Below are positions 22,842 through 31,676 of a stretch of 37,558 nt of DNA, one piece after another (position 1 is the first letter of the stretch; each line of letters begins with the position of its first letter). Source of the stretch: Sperchopsis tessellata (taxonomy: Eukaryota > Arthropoda > Insecta > Coleoptera > Hydrophilidae); assembly GCA_033557685.1 (NCBI GenBank), contig JAWQRN010000120.1:1-37558 (forward strand). Reading direction: 5' to 3'. A model generated the notes under the pieces. That model was not told where the DNA came from. It did not search any database and worked only from the letters and a program-made list of their open reading frames with translations. The position numbers and the translations under genes are program-made.

Positions 22842-22989
22842 TTAAAAATTACGAGGTAAATAATATACTTTGTATAGTTACACAAATTTTATAATTTTAT
22901 TGACTAGTTTTTTTAAATTTTGAATATGTTTTATAAAACAAAACTAGTCAAAATTATAAAATCTGTGAAACTATGCCTCATAATTTTTA
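22842..22989. repeat. Foldback (inverted) repeat of about 148 bp
   Basis: The arm TAAAAATTACGAGG pairs with CCTCATAATTTTTA at the far end. The inner arm TATAGTTACACAAATTTTAT and the adjoining AATTTTATTGACTAGTTT pair with AAAACTAGTCAAAATTATAA and AATCTGTGAAACTATG. A loop of about 30 bases separates the arms, and the left arm has a 16-base insertion. This is a hairpin-forming element or MITE relic; no target duplication was seen. Confidence 0.8.
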
Positions 22990-23145
22990 CAATCAAATAT
23001 ATTTCTAAACAAAAATCTATTAGATCTGACAGAAGTTAAATTTAGTGTCATTTCCTGTTATTTGGGTCCTACTCTTGACTTCAACAATGAGTTCATTGTG
23101 ATAGTGACAGCGACCTGGTGCATCTATTTTATTCAATTTCTGTAT

Positions 23146-23149
<4 letters not shown>

Positions 23150-23188
<39 letters not shown>
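23150..23188. repeat. TA dinucleotide microsatellite
   Basis: A (TA)n tract of about 39 bases. Apparent ORFs with Tyr-Ile repeats through it are artefacts. Confidence 0.96.
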
Positions 23189-23196
<8 letters not shown>

Positions 23197-23484
23197 CATT
23201 TATATACTGAACAGGAGAATTATTTTATAATTTTGTTAATTTTTCAACTTGTTACAAATTTTAATTGTAAGTGAAAGAAAAGTTGATGCTTTATCCTGTT
23301 CCTCCTAAATACTTGATAATAATAATCAAACAATATAAATTTCATTTCACAATTCAAAATGGATAGGTAAGAAATTATATTGAGTCACTTTATAAATAGT
23401 CAAACATTTTCTACATACACATCATGAGGTTTCTTAGTCTCTAACATATAGTGAAAAAATGCCATCATTTAAAAATTCTTGTGG

Positions 23485-26400
23485 TCAAATATAATGAACG
23501 GTTAATTTCCTAATAACAAAATTCACTTTTCTTCGAATATGATAAAGTTTTTTAATATGAGCTCGTTTCACTTTATGTCTCCGTATAACAACTCGCTTCT
23601 TCTTTTTGACATGATAATGAATAGGTTTAATTGGATGATGGTGGTGTTGGTCGTGTCCATGGTGTAAATTGACATTTGATCCATGGTTGTGGTTATCGTT
23701 TGAGTTATTTATTACAATGACATTTTGAGGATCGTGTTTTTGTGGTAAGATTGGTTTTACGTCCTCAAAACTGATAGCTGGTTTGCTGTAATGGTAACCG
23801 GTATCTTTGTGGCCAAGAAATTCTAAAGGCTTGGAATAATAGTGACTTAAATCAGGTGTGGGTAAATTAATCTGCTTATAATTTTCATGGTGATTAGGGT
23901 AAGGAAGCGATAAATAAGGTTTACGTTTCTTATAATGATTCCTTTTACGTTTAAGGTAATATCTACGACTTGCCTCAATGTCTTCTAATTTTTCGGGTAT
24001 ATCAGTGGAAATTCTTGTGTCTACATCTGACATGGATTGACTTGTTAAAATAGACTTAAAATCTGGTATAATTTCAGGAATTTCAGAAGCATATTCTGCC
24101 TCTAAATTTGTGGAATTAAGTCCATTTTTAAAGTCTGAAAACGTGAAGTTGTTATTATCATAATCGTTAAAATCATCTAAATAGCTATACGTGTAATTAT
24201 CATCCGATGTTATATTATCTGGTGTATCATATTCATAGTACACATATTCATATTCGGTTTCATTCGTATTACGTTTAATGCGTTTATTAAGTTTATTTAT
24301 CTTTGGGGAGATTGTTACAAAATTCGAAAATCCTAAATTATTGTTCATATTAGCTTGAGGGGTGGTAAGTTGATATGTGTTTGTCACTGTATTTGCATGA
24401 TGATATTTTTGAATATGATCATCTAATAAGGACTTCCTTATTACGATATTTTTAACGGAATTACCCATTATTTTGTCATACAAAGAATTATTTCTGTAAT
24501 TTCTGCTCAGCATGTTTTTTAAAATTTGATCATTAGTATACTTGGATACATTTGGTTTACTATCATTTGTATTACTACAAATATACATTTTCAATACGTT
24601 AAAATTTCTTGTAATAGTTTTATCACAATTAATTTTACTTACATCGTTGCCATCTGGTCCTTGGATCACCGCTGGACTTGCATCTTTTACAAAGTAGTTT
24701 TGAACATCTGCATTAATCTTTTGTGGTTGATCTTGTCTTAGTGGAGAAATGGCTGGTTTTCTATATGGCTGCTTTTGACGAATTGGCTTTTCAAATTCAA
24801 ACGTGTTTTTATTTAGAACATATATTTCATTTGATTGGAAACCACTTGGAGCTTGGATTAATGCTGGTGGTCTATTTCTTATTTGGGATGAATGCTGATT
24901 TTCACTAGGTCCTTGCAGTTGAGATTTTGCTATTTGCGATAATGTCCATTGTGCTTTTTGTTGAGATTTTTGAATTTCAGCTTGTGCTTCAGCTTGAGCT
25001 TTAGCAACTGCTTGAGAGTGAGCATGGGCGTGGGCTTGAGCGCGGGCAAATGCTTGTGATTGAGCTTCATTTTGCACTTGGGCTTCTACGTGAGCTTGCG
25101 TTTGAACTTGTGGTTGATAGAGAGCCTGGTTTTGAACTTGTGGTTGAACGTGAGCTTGTATATCAGTTTCAGCTAAAAGCGCTTGTTGTTGTTCAGCCCT
25201 GGCAAATGCTTCCGCTTCAGCCTGTACTTTGGCTTCTTCGATTGCTTGATGTTGAGCCTCTACATGTTTTGCAGCTTCTTGTTGTGCCTGTGCGATAATA
25301 TTTTGTGCATGCTGGTGAGCAGCAGCATCTAACTGTGCTTGTATTTTTGCAATATCATTGTTAGGTGTGACGATGGGAGATGCTACTTGTAAGACAGAAT
25401 ATGATCCTTGTTGTGCTTGATGAGGAAATGGCTGGTGTGGTGGATATGGAGGTTTAAAATCTCTTGTTGGTTGAACAGGTGGAGGAGTCTGAATTTGTAA
25501 TGACTCTGGAGTAATTTGAAGTTGCAAGTTCTGAGGTTGGGAAACTTGAGTTTGATGCGGTTGAGCATATCGACTAGGTAAGGAGCCTTGTAAATTTTGC
25601 AGCTGGGCATATAATTCAGGGCGTAATTGTTCTGGTCTAGGCTCGATCTTGATATTTGGTTTCTTTTGTTGGTTAGGCACATCTTTTTGATATTCAGCAA
25701 TTGGTGTGTGGTCTCTATAGCTTGGATACCTTTCATTCTGATGTTTTTGTTGATTTCTTAGAAGTTTATTTAAGCCCCGCAATTGGTCTGTTGGTGGTTT
25801 TCCAATGAGAGAATTTAAAGCAGCAATGTGATGATCCGGCTGTGACTGTGCCTGTGAAGAGCCTCCTACGTACTGAGGTGTACGATGGGACTTCCTTCCT
25901 TCGGCATCTACGTAAATGGAAGTTGGTTGATTAATATAGCCTGTTTGTAGTGAAACATGATCTCGTCTTTCATTTGCTTCGGAAGTTTCAAGATTCTCAG
26001 ATCCTGAAGCTTCAAGATCAGCGGGGAGCTGTTCGAAATAGTTTTCAGGTTTCAAGCTCTTGTTAGTACGTTTTAAGGCTTGAAGTACCTCCTGACTTTC
26101 ACTTTCTATGCTATCAGACATATTTTGAATACTTTTATTTTGCCGTCTTGTCTTCTGGTACTGAGGGCTTCTATTTTCCAAGTTCATCTTCATAGGGTAA
26201 TCTCTGTTTTCTAAATGTCGAGGAACGTCATCTCTATAGTTTTGTTGATTTTGTAAATTTTTTAATTGCTGATGTCTTCTAGCTAAGTTGATGGCATCAA
26301 TTTGTTGTTGTTGTGTATATCTCCACCTTTGAGGATCTTGTTGGGCAACCGTTTTATAGTCAAAAGATGGTTGGTTATAATGTTCTTCCAATTTTGGTCT

Positions 26401-26526
26401 AGGATGCCTCGAAGGCCTTGAAATGAATTCTATTTTATGCGGTATTTCTTCAACGATTTCATGTACTTGTGGATTGTGGTCTTTAGTGCAAGACACGAAG
26501 GTAATTGTCAGGTACACAATAGGAAC
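23485..26526 (-). CDS. Secreted Gln/Ala-rich matrix-like protein, main exon
   Basis: A 3,042-nt open exon encoding residues 6 to 1,018 of a predicted secreted protein. It starts at the acceptor TTTTTGTTATTTAG in phase 0 with VPIVYLTITFVSC, the second half of a signal peptide whose first five residues lie on the exon at 33532. Approximate parts of the protein are: Gln/Asn/Pro-rich 20-400; a low-complexity Ala/Gln/Glu/His stretch, probably coiled or disordered, 400-535; two PAxIQxPxG motifs (near 560 and 625); a furin-like RIKR site at 754-757; a Tyr/Asp/Asn-rich segment beginning NTNETEYEYVYYEYD (758-800); a His-rich cluster near 948-970; and a Lys/Arg-rich tail to the end. No known domain is recognised. 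Tyr- and Gln-rich composition suggests a cross-linked cuticle or matrix protein, which is inference. Confidence 0.85.
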   Translation of the reverse strand, partial: VPIVYLTITFVSCTKDHNPQVHEIVEEIPHKIEFISRPSRHPRPKLEEHYNQPSFDYKTVAQQDPQRWRYTQQQQIDAINLARRHQQLKNLQNQQNYRDDVPRHLENRDYPMKMNLENRSPQYQKTRRQNKSIQNMSDSIESESQEVLQALKRTNKSLKPENYFEQLPADLEASGSENLETSEANERRDHVSLQTGYINQPTSIYVDAEGRKSHRTPQYVGGSSQAQSQPDHHIAALNSLIGKPPTDQLRGLNKLLRNQQKHQNERYPSYRDHTPIAEYQKDVPNQQKKPNIKIEPRPEQLRPELYAQLQNLQGSLPSRYAQPHQTQVSQPQNLQLQITPESLQIQTPPPVQPTRDFKPPYPPHQPFPHQAQQGSYSVLQVASPIVTPNNDIAKIQAQLDAAAHQHAQNIIAQAQQEAAKHVEAQHQAIEEAKVQAEAEAFARAEQQQALLAETDIQAHVQPQVQNQALYQPQVQTQAHVEAQVQNEAQSQAFARAQAHAHAHSQAVAKAQAEAQAEIQKSQQKAQWTLSQIAKSQLQGPSENQHSSQIRNRPPALIQAPSGFQSNEIYVLNKNTFEFEKPIRQKQPYRKPAISPLRQDQPQKINADVQNYFVKDASPAVIQGPDGNDVSKINCDKTITRNFNVLKMYICSNTNDSKPNVSKYTNDQILKNMLSRNYRNNSLYDKIMGNSVKNIVIRKSLLDDHIQKYHHANTVTNTYQLTTPQANMNNNLGFSNFVTISPKINKLNKRIKRNTNETEYEYVYYEYDTPDNITSDDNYTYSYLDDFNDYDNNNFTFSDFKNGLNSTNLEAEYASEIPEIIPDFKSILTSQSMSDVDTRISTDIPEKLEDIEASRRYYLKRKRNHYKKRKPYLSLPYPNHHENYKQINLPTPDLSHYYSKPLEFLGHKDTGYHYSKPAISFEDVKPILPQKHDPQNVIVINNSNDNHNHGSNVNLHHGHDQHHHHPIKPIHYHVKKKKRVVIRRHKVKRAHIKKLYHIRRKVNFVIRKLTVHYI
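24575..24642 (-). other. Possible 68-nt internal intron (exitron)
   Basis: Within the main exon the minus strand carries a perfect GTAAGT (from 24642) and a TTGTAG acceptor ending at 24575. Between them the sequence is AT-rich. The length is not a multiple of three. Splicing would place TAA directly after residue 633, giving a protein truncated just after the second PAxIQxPxG motif. The unspliced frame stays open for another 385 codons, so the spliced form would be a regulated or minor isoform if it exists. Confidence 0.3.
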
Positions 26527-27599
26527 CTAAATAACAAAAATTCATATTAGTAATATAGATATATGTACACAATGAAATAATAGATTTATATCAAAATAAT
26601 TACTGGAATAAAAATGAGTTTTAAAAGTTTTACTCTTTTTGAATATTTATGTCTTCATATTTACTTACAAAAAAATGAATTTAGCATGTAAGAAAATGCT
26701 TTTAGTTTGAGTTATATTTTCCCCATCTCCCACTTCCTGATATGTAGTCTTAACAACACCCTAACAATTGCAAAAATATATAGCAACTAAAACGTGTGTT
26801 GATGTGGTAGTTCTGAGATGTACGATATTACTATACATTGAATTGTGTTAGCAAACATTTATATTTAATACTAAATTTTAATTAAACCTTTATCAAAGAT
26901 ATATTTAAAAATAAATTGTTTATTTATTTATTCTTCGAAAATGAGAGACAAAATCTAGCTGCTTAAAAAATCAAACTTAGTGTATCATTAGTTTGTGTTA
27001 CACCCCTGAGACATGAGATGATATCAACACAGCAAAAAGTTACCATTTGCGATTCTGTAAGAAATGGCAAATACAAAAAAAGTCATTTTCTGATCGAGAT
27101 TTACTGCTTGCTTTATCATCAAATATACTAAGCTAACGTGTGACAAATATAAATAAATAAACAACAGTAATAAATTAGAAGAAGTTATCAATAAGTGCTT
27201 CTACATTTCTAACGCTTTGAACGAAAGTACGGTCATTTCCGGCATAAGCCATTTGTTTACTGAAAATGAGGATTGTAGTTATTCAGAAGACCTTTCAAAA
27301 TTAGCATAATTACATAGGATAACATAAGGACATGAGACATTTATGATGAATTGAAATATATAGATGCAGCAAATTTGATACAAGGAACAAATACTGGTTT
27401 AAACTGTGTAGATAAAATTGGGCTTAGCATGACATGAAATATTTGATTTTTTTCTGGTTATGATACATTTTTAAGTTTCTTTTATTTAGCTATATTATTA
27501 TTACTTTTTAGTGAACGTAGGCCTATTTCCGCTGCTAAGAGTAAACAACGATGCCAGGAATATAACTATCACAACAGGTAATTTTGCAGCATCCAGTTT

Positions 27600-27730
27600 T
27601 CCAAATGAAATTTTTAACCGTGTACATGACCTCGATCAAAAAAAATATGGTACGAAACTTGTAAAGATGCTCTGAAAAGTGTACCGACACCCACTGTTGC
27701 AAGGGACATTTTTGAGGTAAGATACTAGCT
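27600..27730 (-). mobile_element. Penelope-like element 3' tail, inverted
   Basis: The minus strand reads TACCTCAAAAATGTCCCTTG, then CAACAGTGGGTGTCGGTACA and TTCAGAGCATCTTTACAAGT, a diverged PLE tail. It abuts, in opposite orientation, the PLE copy that begins at about 27735. Confidence 0.65.
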
Positions 27731-27734
27731 GATG

Positions 27735-28910
27735 ATGCTGTTACCATCGTAAGAGATTTACATAGAGGGGAGAGTTCAACTCAAGTTATTGCGGTGCTGA
27801 TAGAAGTTAGTCTGAGGTCCACTTATTTTCGATTTACAGACCATTTCTACTAATAAACTTCTGGAGCTGCTATGATTTCCCCGTTATCTTCTGTTGTTGC
27901 CAATATTTTTATAGTAGCATTTAAAATATTGGCAGTATCGTTCTTCGGTAAGTTCAAATGCTGATTCCGTTACGTGGATGACACGTTTGTTATATGGTTG
28001 TTGAGAGTAGATGCACAAGATGTCTTCTTCATCCACATAAATTCCTAACATTCCTATATTCGTGTTACGATGAAGATTGAGTCATCCCGTAGATCTGATA
28101 GTACCCATTGGTATGCTTACATATATTATCACATCTTTACTCCTATCAGAAAATGTCTATGATTTCAAGTTGTATGACTCAACTCTATTTTCTCAGGAGA
28201 TATCCAATTGTCAATAAGACGACTTACGAATACATATGTCGCTGCAAAAATACTCCTGAGGTGAAAGCAACAACTTTTTTACTATTCGTTAAGGATTCGA
28301 CGGACAAATTGACCCACATTTTAAGAAACCAAAACACCAAAATAGTATTCTCCCCAATTTGAAAGATATAAATAGTTCTCCCTTCTTCAAAGGATGTCGT
28401 CCCTTTGTAAAGCGAAGGAGTTTATCAGGTCTTTATCGGAGAAATGAAGCATACGATTGCTAATCTTCTAAAAGAGCACGAGCTCTGTATTCGTCTTGGT
28501 CATATTACTCAATCAGCCATTTCTGTATATCAACCTGAAACAGGTACTGAAGTCTTGGCTCAAGATCTTTGGTATTTCCATGGACAATTCATAGAAGCTA
28601 TGGGGGTTTATAATTGTCCCAACAATATTAATTTGGATGACGATTTTCAATTACCCATCACATGGAGGACCCCGCTGGCTCATGTCTCCCCTCCTACACT
28701 CGATAATAACCATTCTAATGAAACTGCGCCGCCTTATTGCTCATACTCCAGTCCTTGTGTATATATAAACACGATCCAGCTTGTACGAATCACTTTGTAG
28801 AGTTTATTCGTTGAAGTAACATCATTCGCCTTGAAAATATCCCTTCCAGTGGAGGGAAGGTCGGCAGTTTTCTAATACTCTACACGATTTGCACACGGAA
28901 ATAATATTCA
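27735..28910 (+). mobile_element. Penelope-like element, RT and GIY-YIG relic, plus strand
   Basis: The PLE order is present. STYFRFTDHFY and GAAMISPLSSVVANIFIV belong to the reverse transcriptase. FRYVDDTFVIW near 27975 keeps the catalytic Asp-Asp. A GIY-YIG remnant near 28440 reads MKHTIANLLKEHELCIRLGH and ITQSAIS, followed by VLAQDLWYFHGQFIEAMGVY, PNNINLDDDFQLPITWR and the tail from about 28800. The CGK-YIG core is damaged (GIY part lost, FIGEM-like in one frame). Stops and shifts make it non-functional. Confidence 0.85.
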
Positions 28911-29389
28911 TATAAATAATAACCTTGGCAGTCAATTTAATTTAAACACTGTTAAAAACTTATTCTAAAAATCTATACCAAAAATACTGCTTAATTTCAA
29001 ATACAAAATTCAGACGAGATATATACATTCCATTGTCTAAAAAATGTATCTTGTACACCTATTTATATATTTATATCATATACTGAAAACTTCATTCTCT
29101 TAAGACCAGCAGAACCCACTATTGACTATACTACGATAATAAGTGTGTTCATGGAATAGCGTATTCTGACTGGTCAAAAAAAAACATCGTCAATGTTTGA
29201 TGATATCACTTCTTTTTTAAATTATTTTGTAAACCCTTTCTATTAAAAATGATTTGTGTTAATTATTTTACCGCCGACAGAATTGCCTTAATAAAAAAAC
29301 AATATATTGTAAAGACTCAGTAATGAACACTAATTTTAGGTTTTAAAATAGTTTAGTAACCGTTTTTATTATTTACCTCTAGGTACGAA

Positions 29390-29397
29390 ATATATAT

Positions 29398-29459
<62 letters not shown>
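29390..29459. repeat. TA dinucleotide microsatellite
   Basis: A tract of about 70 bases with a few CATATA interruptions on its left side. It marks the left edge of the T-rich region at 29460-31676. Confidence 0.96.
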
Positions 29460-29462
<3 letters not shown>

Positions 29463-29468
29463 TATTAA

Positions 29469-29659
29469 TTTTTTTTATTTCCTCGTGTATAGTACATATT
29501 ATCTACGGGTTCGAAGGACATCCTCCGATTATTCGTTGACTGTTCTAGTAGGTTATTCTGTTGCTGCCTCCTATTTAGACGCAGTTGTGCATTCTTTGTT
29601 TCTATCTTCATAAATTCCGTGATGCACGCATACTTCTTTCCTTTGTGATTCGCGCCTAT
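29469..29659 (-). other. Possible exon or retroelement frame, minus strand
   Basis: After TATACCTTTTAATAG, which could be a splice acceptor, about 62 open codons read GANHKGKKYACITEFMKIET, then KNAQLRLNRRQQQNNLLEQS and end with VDNMYYTRGNKKN and a stop. The composition is polar and helix-forming, unlike chance frames in AT-rich DNA. An ATG frame of 43 codons (beginning MRLLLVECDDSNEGDSIKIR) lies about 70 bases upstream. The frame is not phase-compatible with the MKLKF exon. No family is recognised. Confidence 0.25.
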
Positions 29660-30839
29660 TAAAAGGTATAAATATAAACAAATTTAGATAGTCCCATTTT
29701 AAAATTCACAAAGGTCGCCTCGCTGTCTATTTCTGATTTTAATTTCAATATTCCAAGCTTCTGAGTTCTGTCTTATTTTTATTGAATCACCTTCGTTCGA
29801 GTCATCACATTCCACTAATAATAACCTCATTCAAATTATTTGTTTATTCATGTTAATATCTGTCTGCGTAATTTCCTTACATTCATGTAATTTCTTTTAA
29901 TTGTATCCGAAAATGTTATCATTAATGTGTTAAGTAGAATTTTAACAAATCTCTTGTTTACATTCACCCTTCTATTATTTTCTACTTAATTTCTCTTCAT
30001 TATTATTTTATTTATTCTAAATACTTTCATTCTTCTCTATTCCTTAATATTTATTTATTCTGTTTCAAGTTCAAACTTCAATCGATATGTGTCAAATTTT
30101 GGGATATGTGATGTGTGGCGTTTGGTTGTTTAAACTGCTCTATCTACACAGCTCTCCAGTGTCACACATGTCTTTGACTAAACAATCATCAAATAAGTTT
30201 GTGGAAGTTGTCATTAATGTACTAGATGTATTGGTGGCAATTCTTTACTAGTGATGGACCCTTTGATCTGCACATATATCAAGATAAACCAGAATTCTTA
30301 TTTGGTTCTATTTTGCCATTGTTATTAATTACAGTTCGAATATTCTATCCTCCATAGCTAATATTTAATGTCCGATGGCAAGCTACTGAAGACGAAGTGA
30401 TCCGAACCAAGAGTTCTGTGTCGCTCCATGATTTTCTTTTGTCTTTAATGTCTCAACCTGACACGGCTCCGTAGTTATCATTTATCTTATAAATGTATTA
30501 TTCTTATGTTATTCGAATATGTTATAAATTTTTAAAATATTTATTCTTTGTTAACTTTATCCATGTACTAATTTAGTGAAGTGAAATCATTGTTGTTTTA
30601 TCGTTATAATTTTTCTGTGATTATTTATTATAGTTATATTTCTGTAGATTAATTTAGTAAATGTTCTTAGCTTATTCTTCGTAAAATTTAATTTTGTAAT
30701 AATTTATTTATAATCATTGTTAATTGTTTTTCTGTACATATCGATTGTATTTACTTTCTTCAATTGTCTATCGGGTTTTAAAAAGTCACTGAGATTGTAA
30801 TCTTACTTTCGAATTTAATCCTGGCCATCTTGAGACAAC

Positions 30840-30910
30840 ACAACGGGTTTCGTCCCCTGCATCGCAGAACGAAGGATAAAAGCGACGCATCCCTATCTTT
30901 TACCCGTTGT
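30840..30910. other. Two-step hairpin with perfect 9-bp outer stem
   Basis: ACAACGGGT (30840-30848) is the exact reverse complement of ACCCGTTGT (30902-30910). Inside, TGCATCGC (30858-30865) pairs with GCGACGCA (30882-30889) with one mismatch. This gives a 71-base stem-loop in locally GC-richer sequence. It could be a structured RNA or part of a mobile-element end. Confidence 0.45.
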
Positions 30911-31636
30911 CAGTCAAAATGAGATTTATATTAGCTCTAGTCCACGTTCTCGATTACGTTTCCTAGCGCTTGATCTGTTTTTGTTTGTATGATGTTAGCA
31001 TTAATATTATTTAAACCTTTGTTAAACGTATTTGTTTAAATTTTATATCATTTTATTTGTACGGTAAGTTACTGTCAGGTGTCTATCTTGGTGATTACTC
31101 TTCCACGTAATTTCCATTACTTATTACGATTTGCGTATTTACTATCAAGTCCATTATAGGCTGAAGGTTGACGATTTGACTTTGGTTTTAGTTCATTTTA
31201 GTCTATAGATTCCAGAACTGTAAATCAACTAGTAGAGTACAGCCTTGTCATAACTCAAGGCTACATTTTCCGCAGGATCTAAATCGCTGTTTATTTTCAT
31301 ATACGTGTAATCACTAGTGGACATTAAAATTGCTTGTTGTATAATTCAAACCTGTGTATTTATCAATAACTTTGCTTTTTATTGATTTTTCTTCTGATGA
31401 ATTGATGTACAGTTACGGCTGTGTGTTTGGCTAAAATGTTTTAAACTTCCTCTTGTTTTTTTTATTTAATTCCGTCACTTCACCAATCCATGTTTGTTCT
31501 TGAGAGATACACACACAACATTCTTTATGGGTTCTACTTCTGTATTTTTTACTAGACAATCACGTCATTTTTGTTTGCCGTCTGAGGCAAGTGTTTCTTC
31601 ATAAGACTCCATTCTCATGACAGAATTCGGGTACTT

Positions 31637-31676
31637 ATATATAATAAATATATAAATTATATATAATAAATATACC
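31637..31676. repeat. Short direct AT repeat
   Basis: The motif TATATAATAAATATA occurs twice, separated by AATTA. It marks the right boundary of the T-rich region. Confidence 0.6.

Larger units (their letters stand above)
22491..23484. other. Intergenic, region downstream of the matrix-protein gene
   Basis: AT-rich, non-coding sequence that contains a foldback repeat and a TA microsatellite. On the minus strand an AATAAA (23133-23128) and an ATTAAA near 23258 are possible polyadenylation signals for the large gene ending at 23485. Confidence 0.4.
29460..31676. other. T-rich region of 2.2 kb with only short ORFs, unclassified
   Basis: The plus strand is strikingly T- and TC-rich, so the minus strand is purine-rich. 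No ORF of 60 codons beginning at a start codon was found on either strand. It is bounded by the TA microsatellite on the left and a duplicated TATATAATAAATATA motif on the right (31637-31676). It holds a structured hairpin (30840-30910) and minus-strand polar short frames. A mobile element of unknown class is the likeliest source, but no recognised protein or terminal motif was found. Confidence 0.4.

Noticed and set aside
25383..25736. 117-codon minus-strand frame inside the large exon
   Set aside because: It overlaps the long coding exon in another frame and has no motif; it is a by-product of the Gln-rich repeats. The plus-strand frames at 24526-25298 were rejected for the same reason.
29500..29520. 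GGTTCGAAGG resembling a tRNA B-box
   Set aside because: No A-box at the right distance and no cloverleaf could be drawn; the same holds for the GGTTCGAAAC near 8190.
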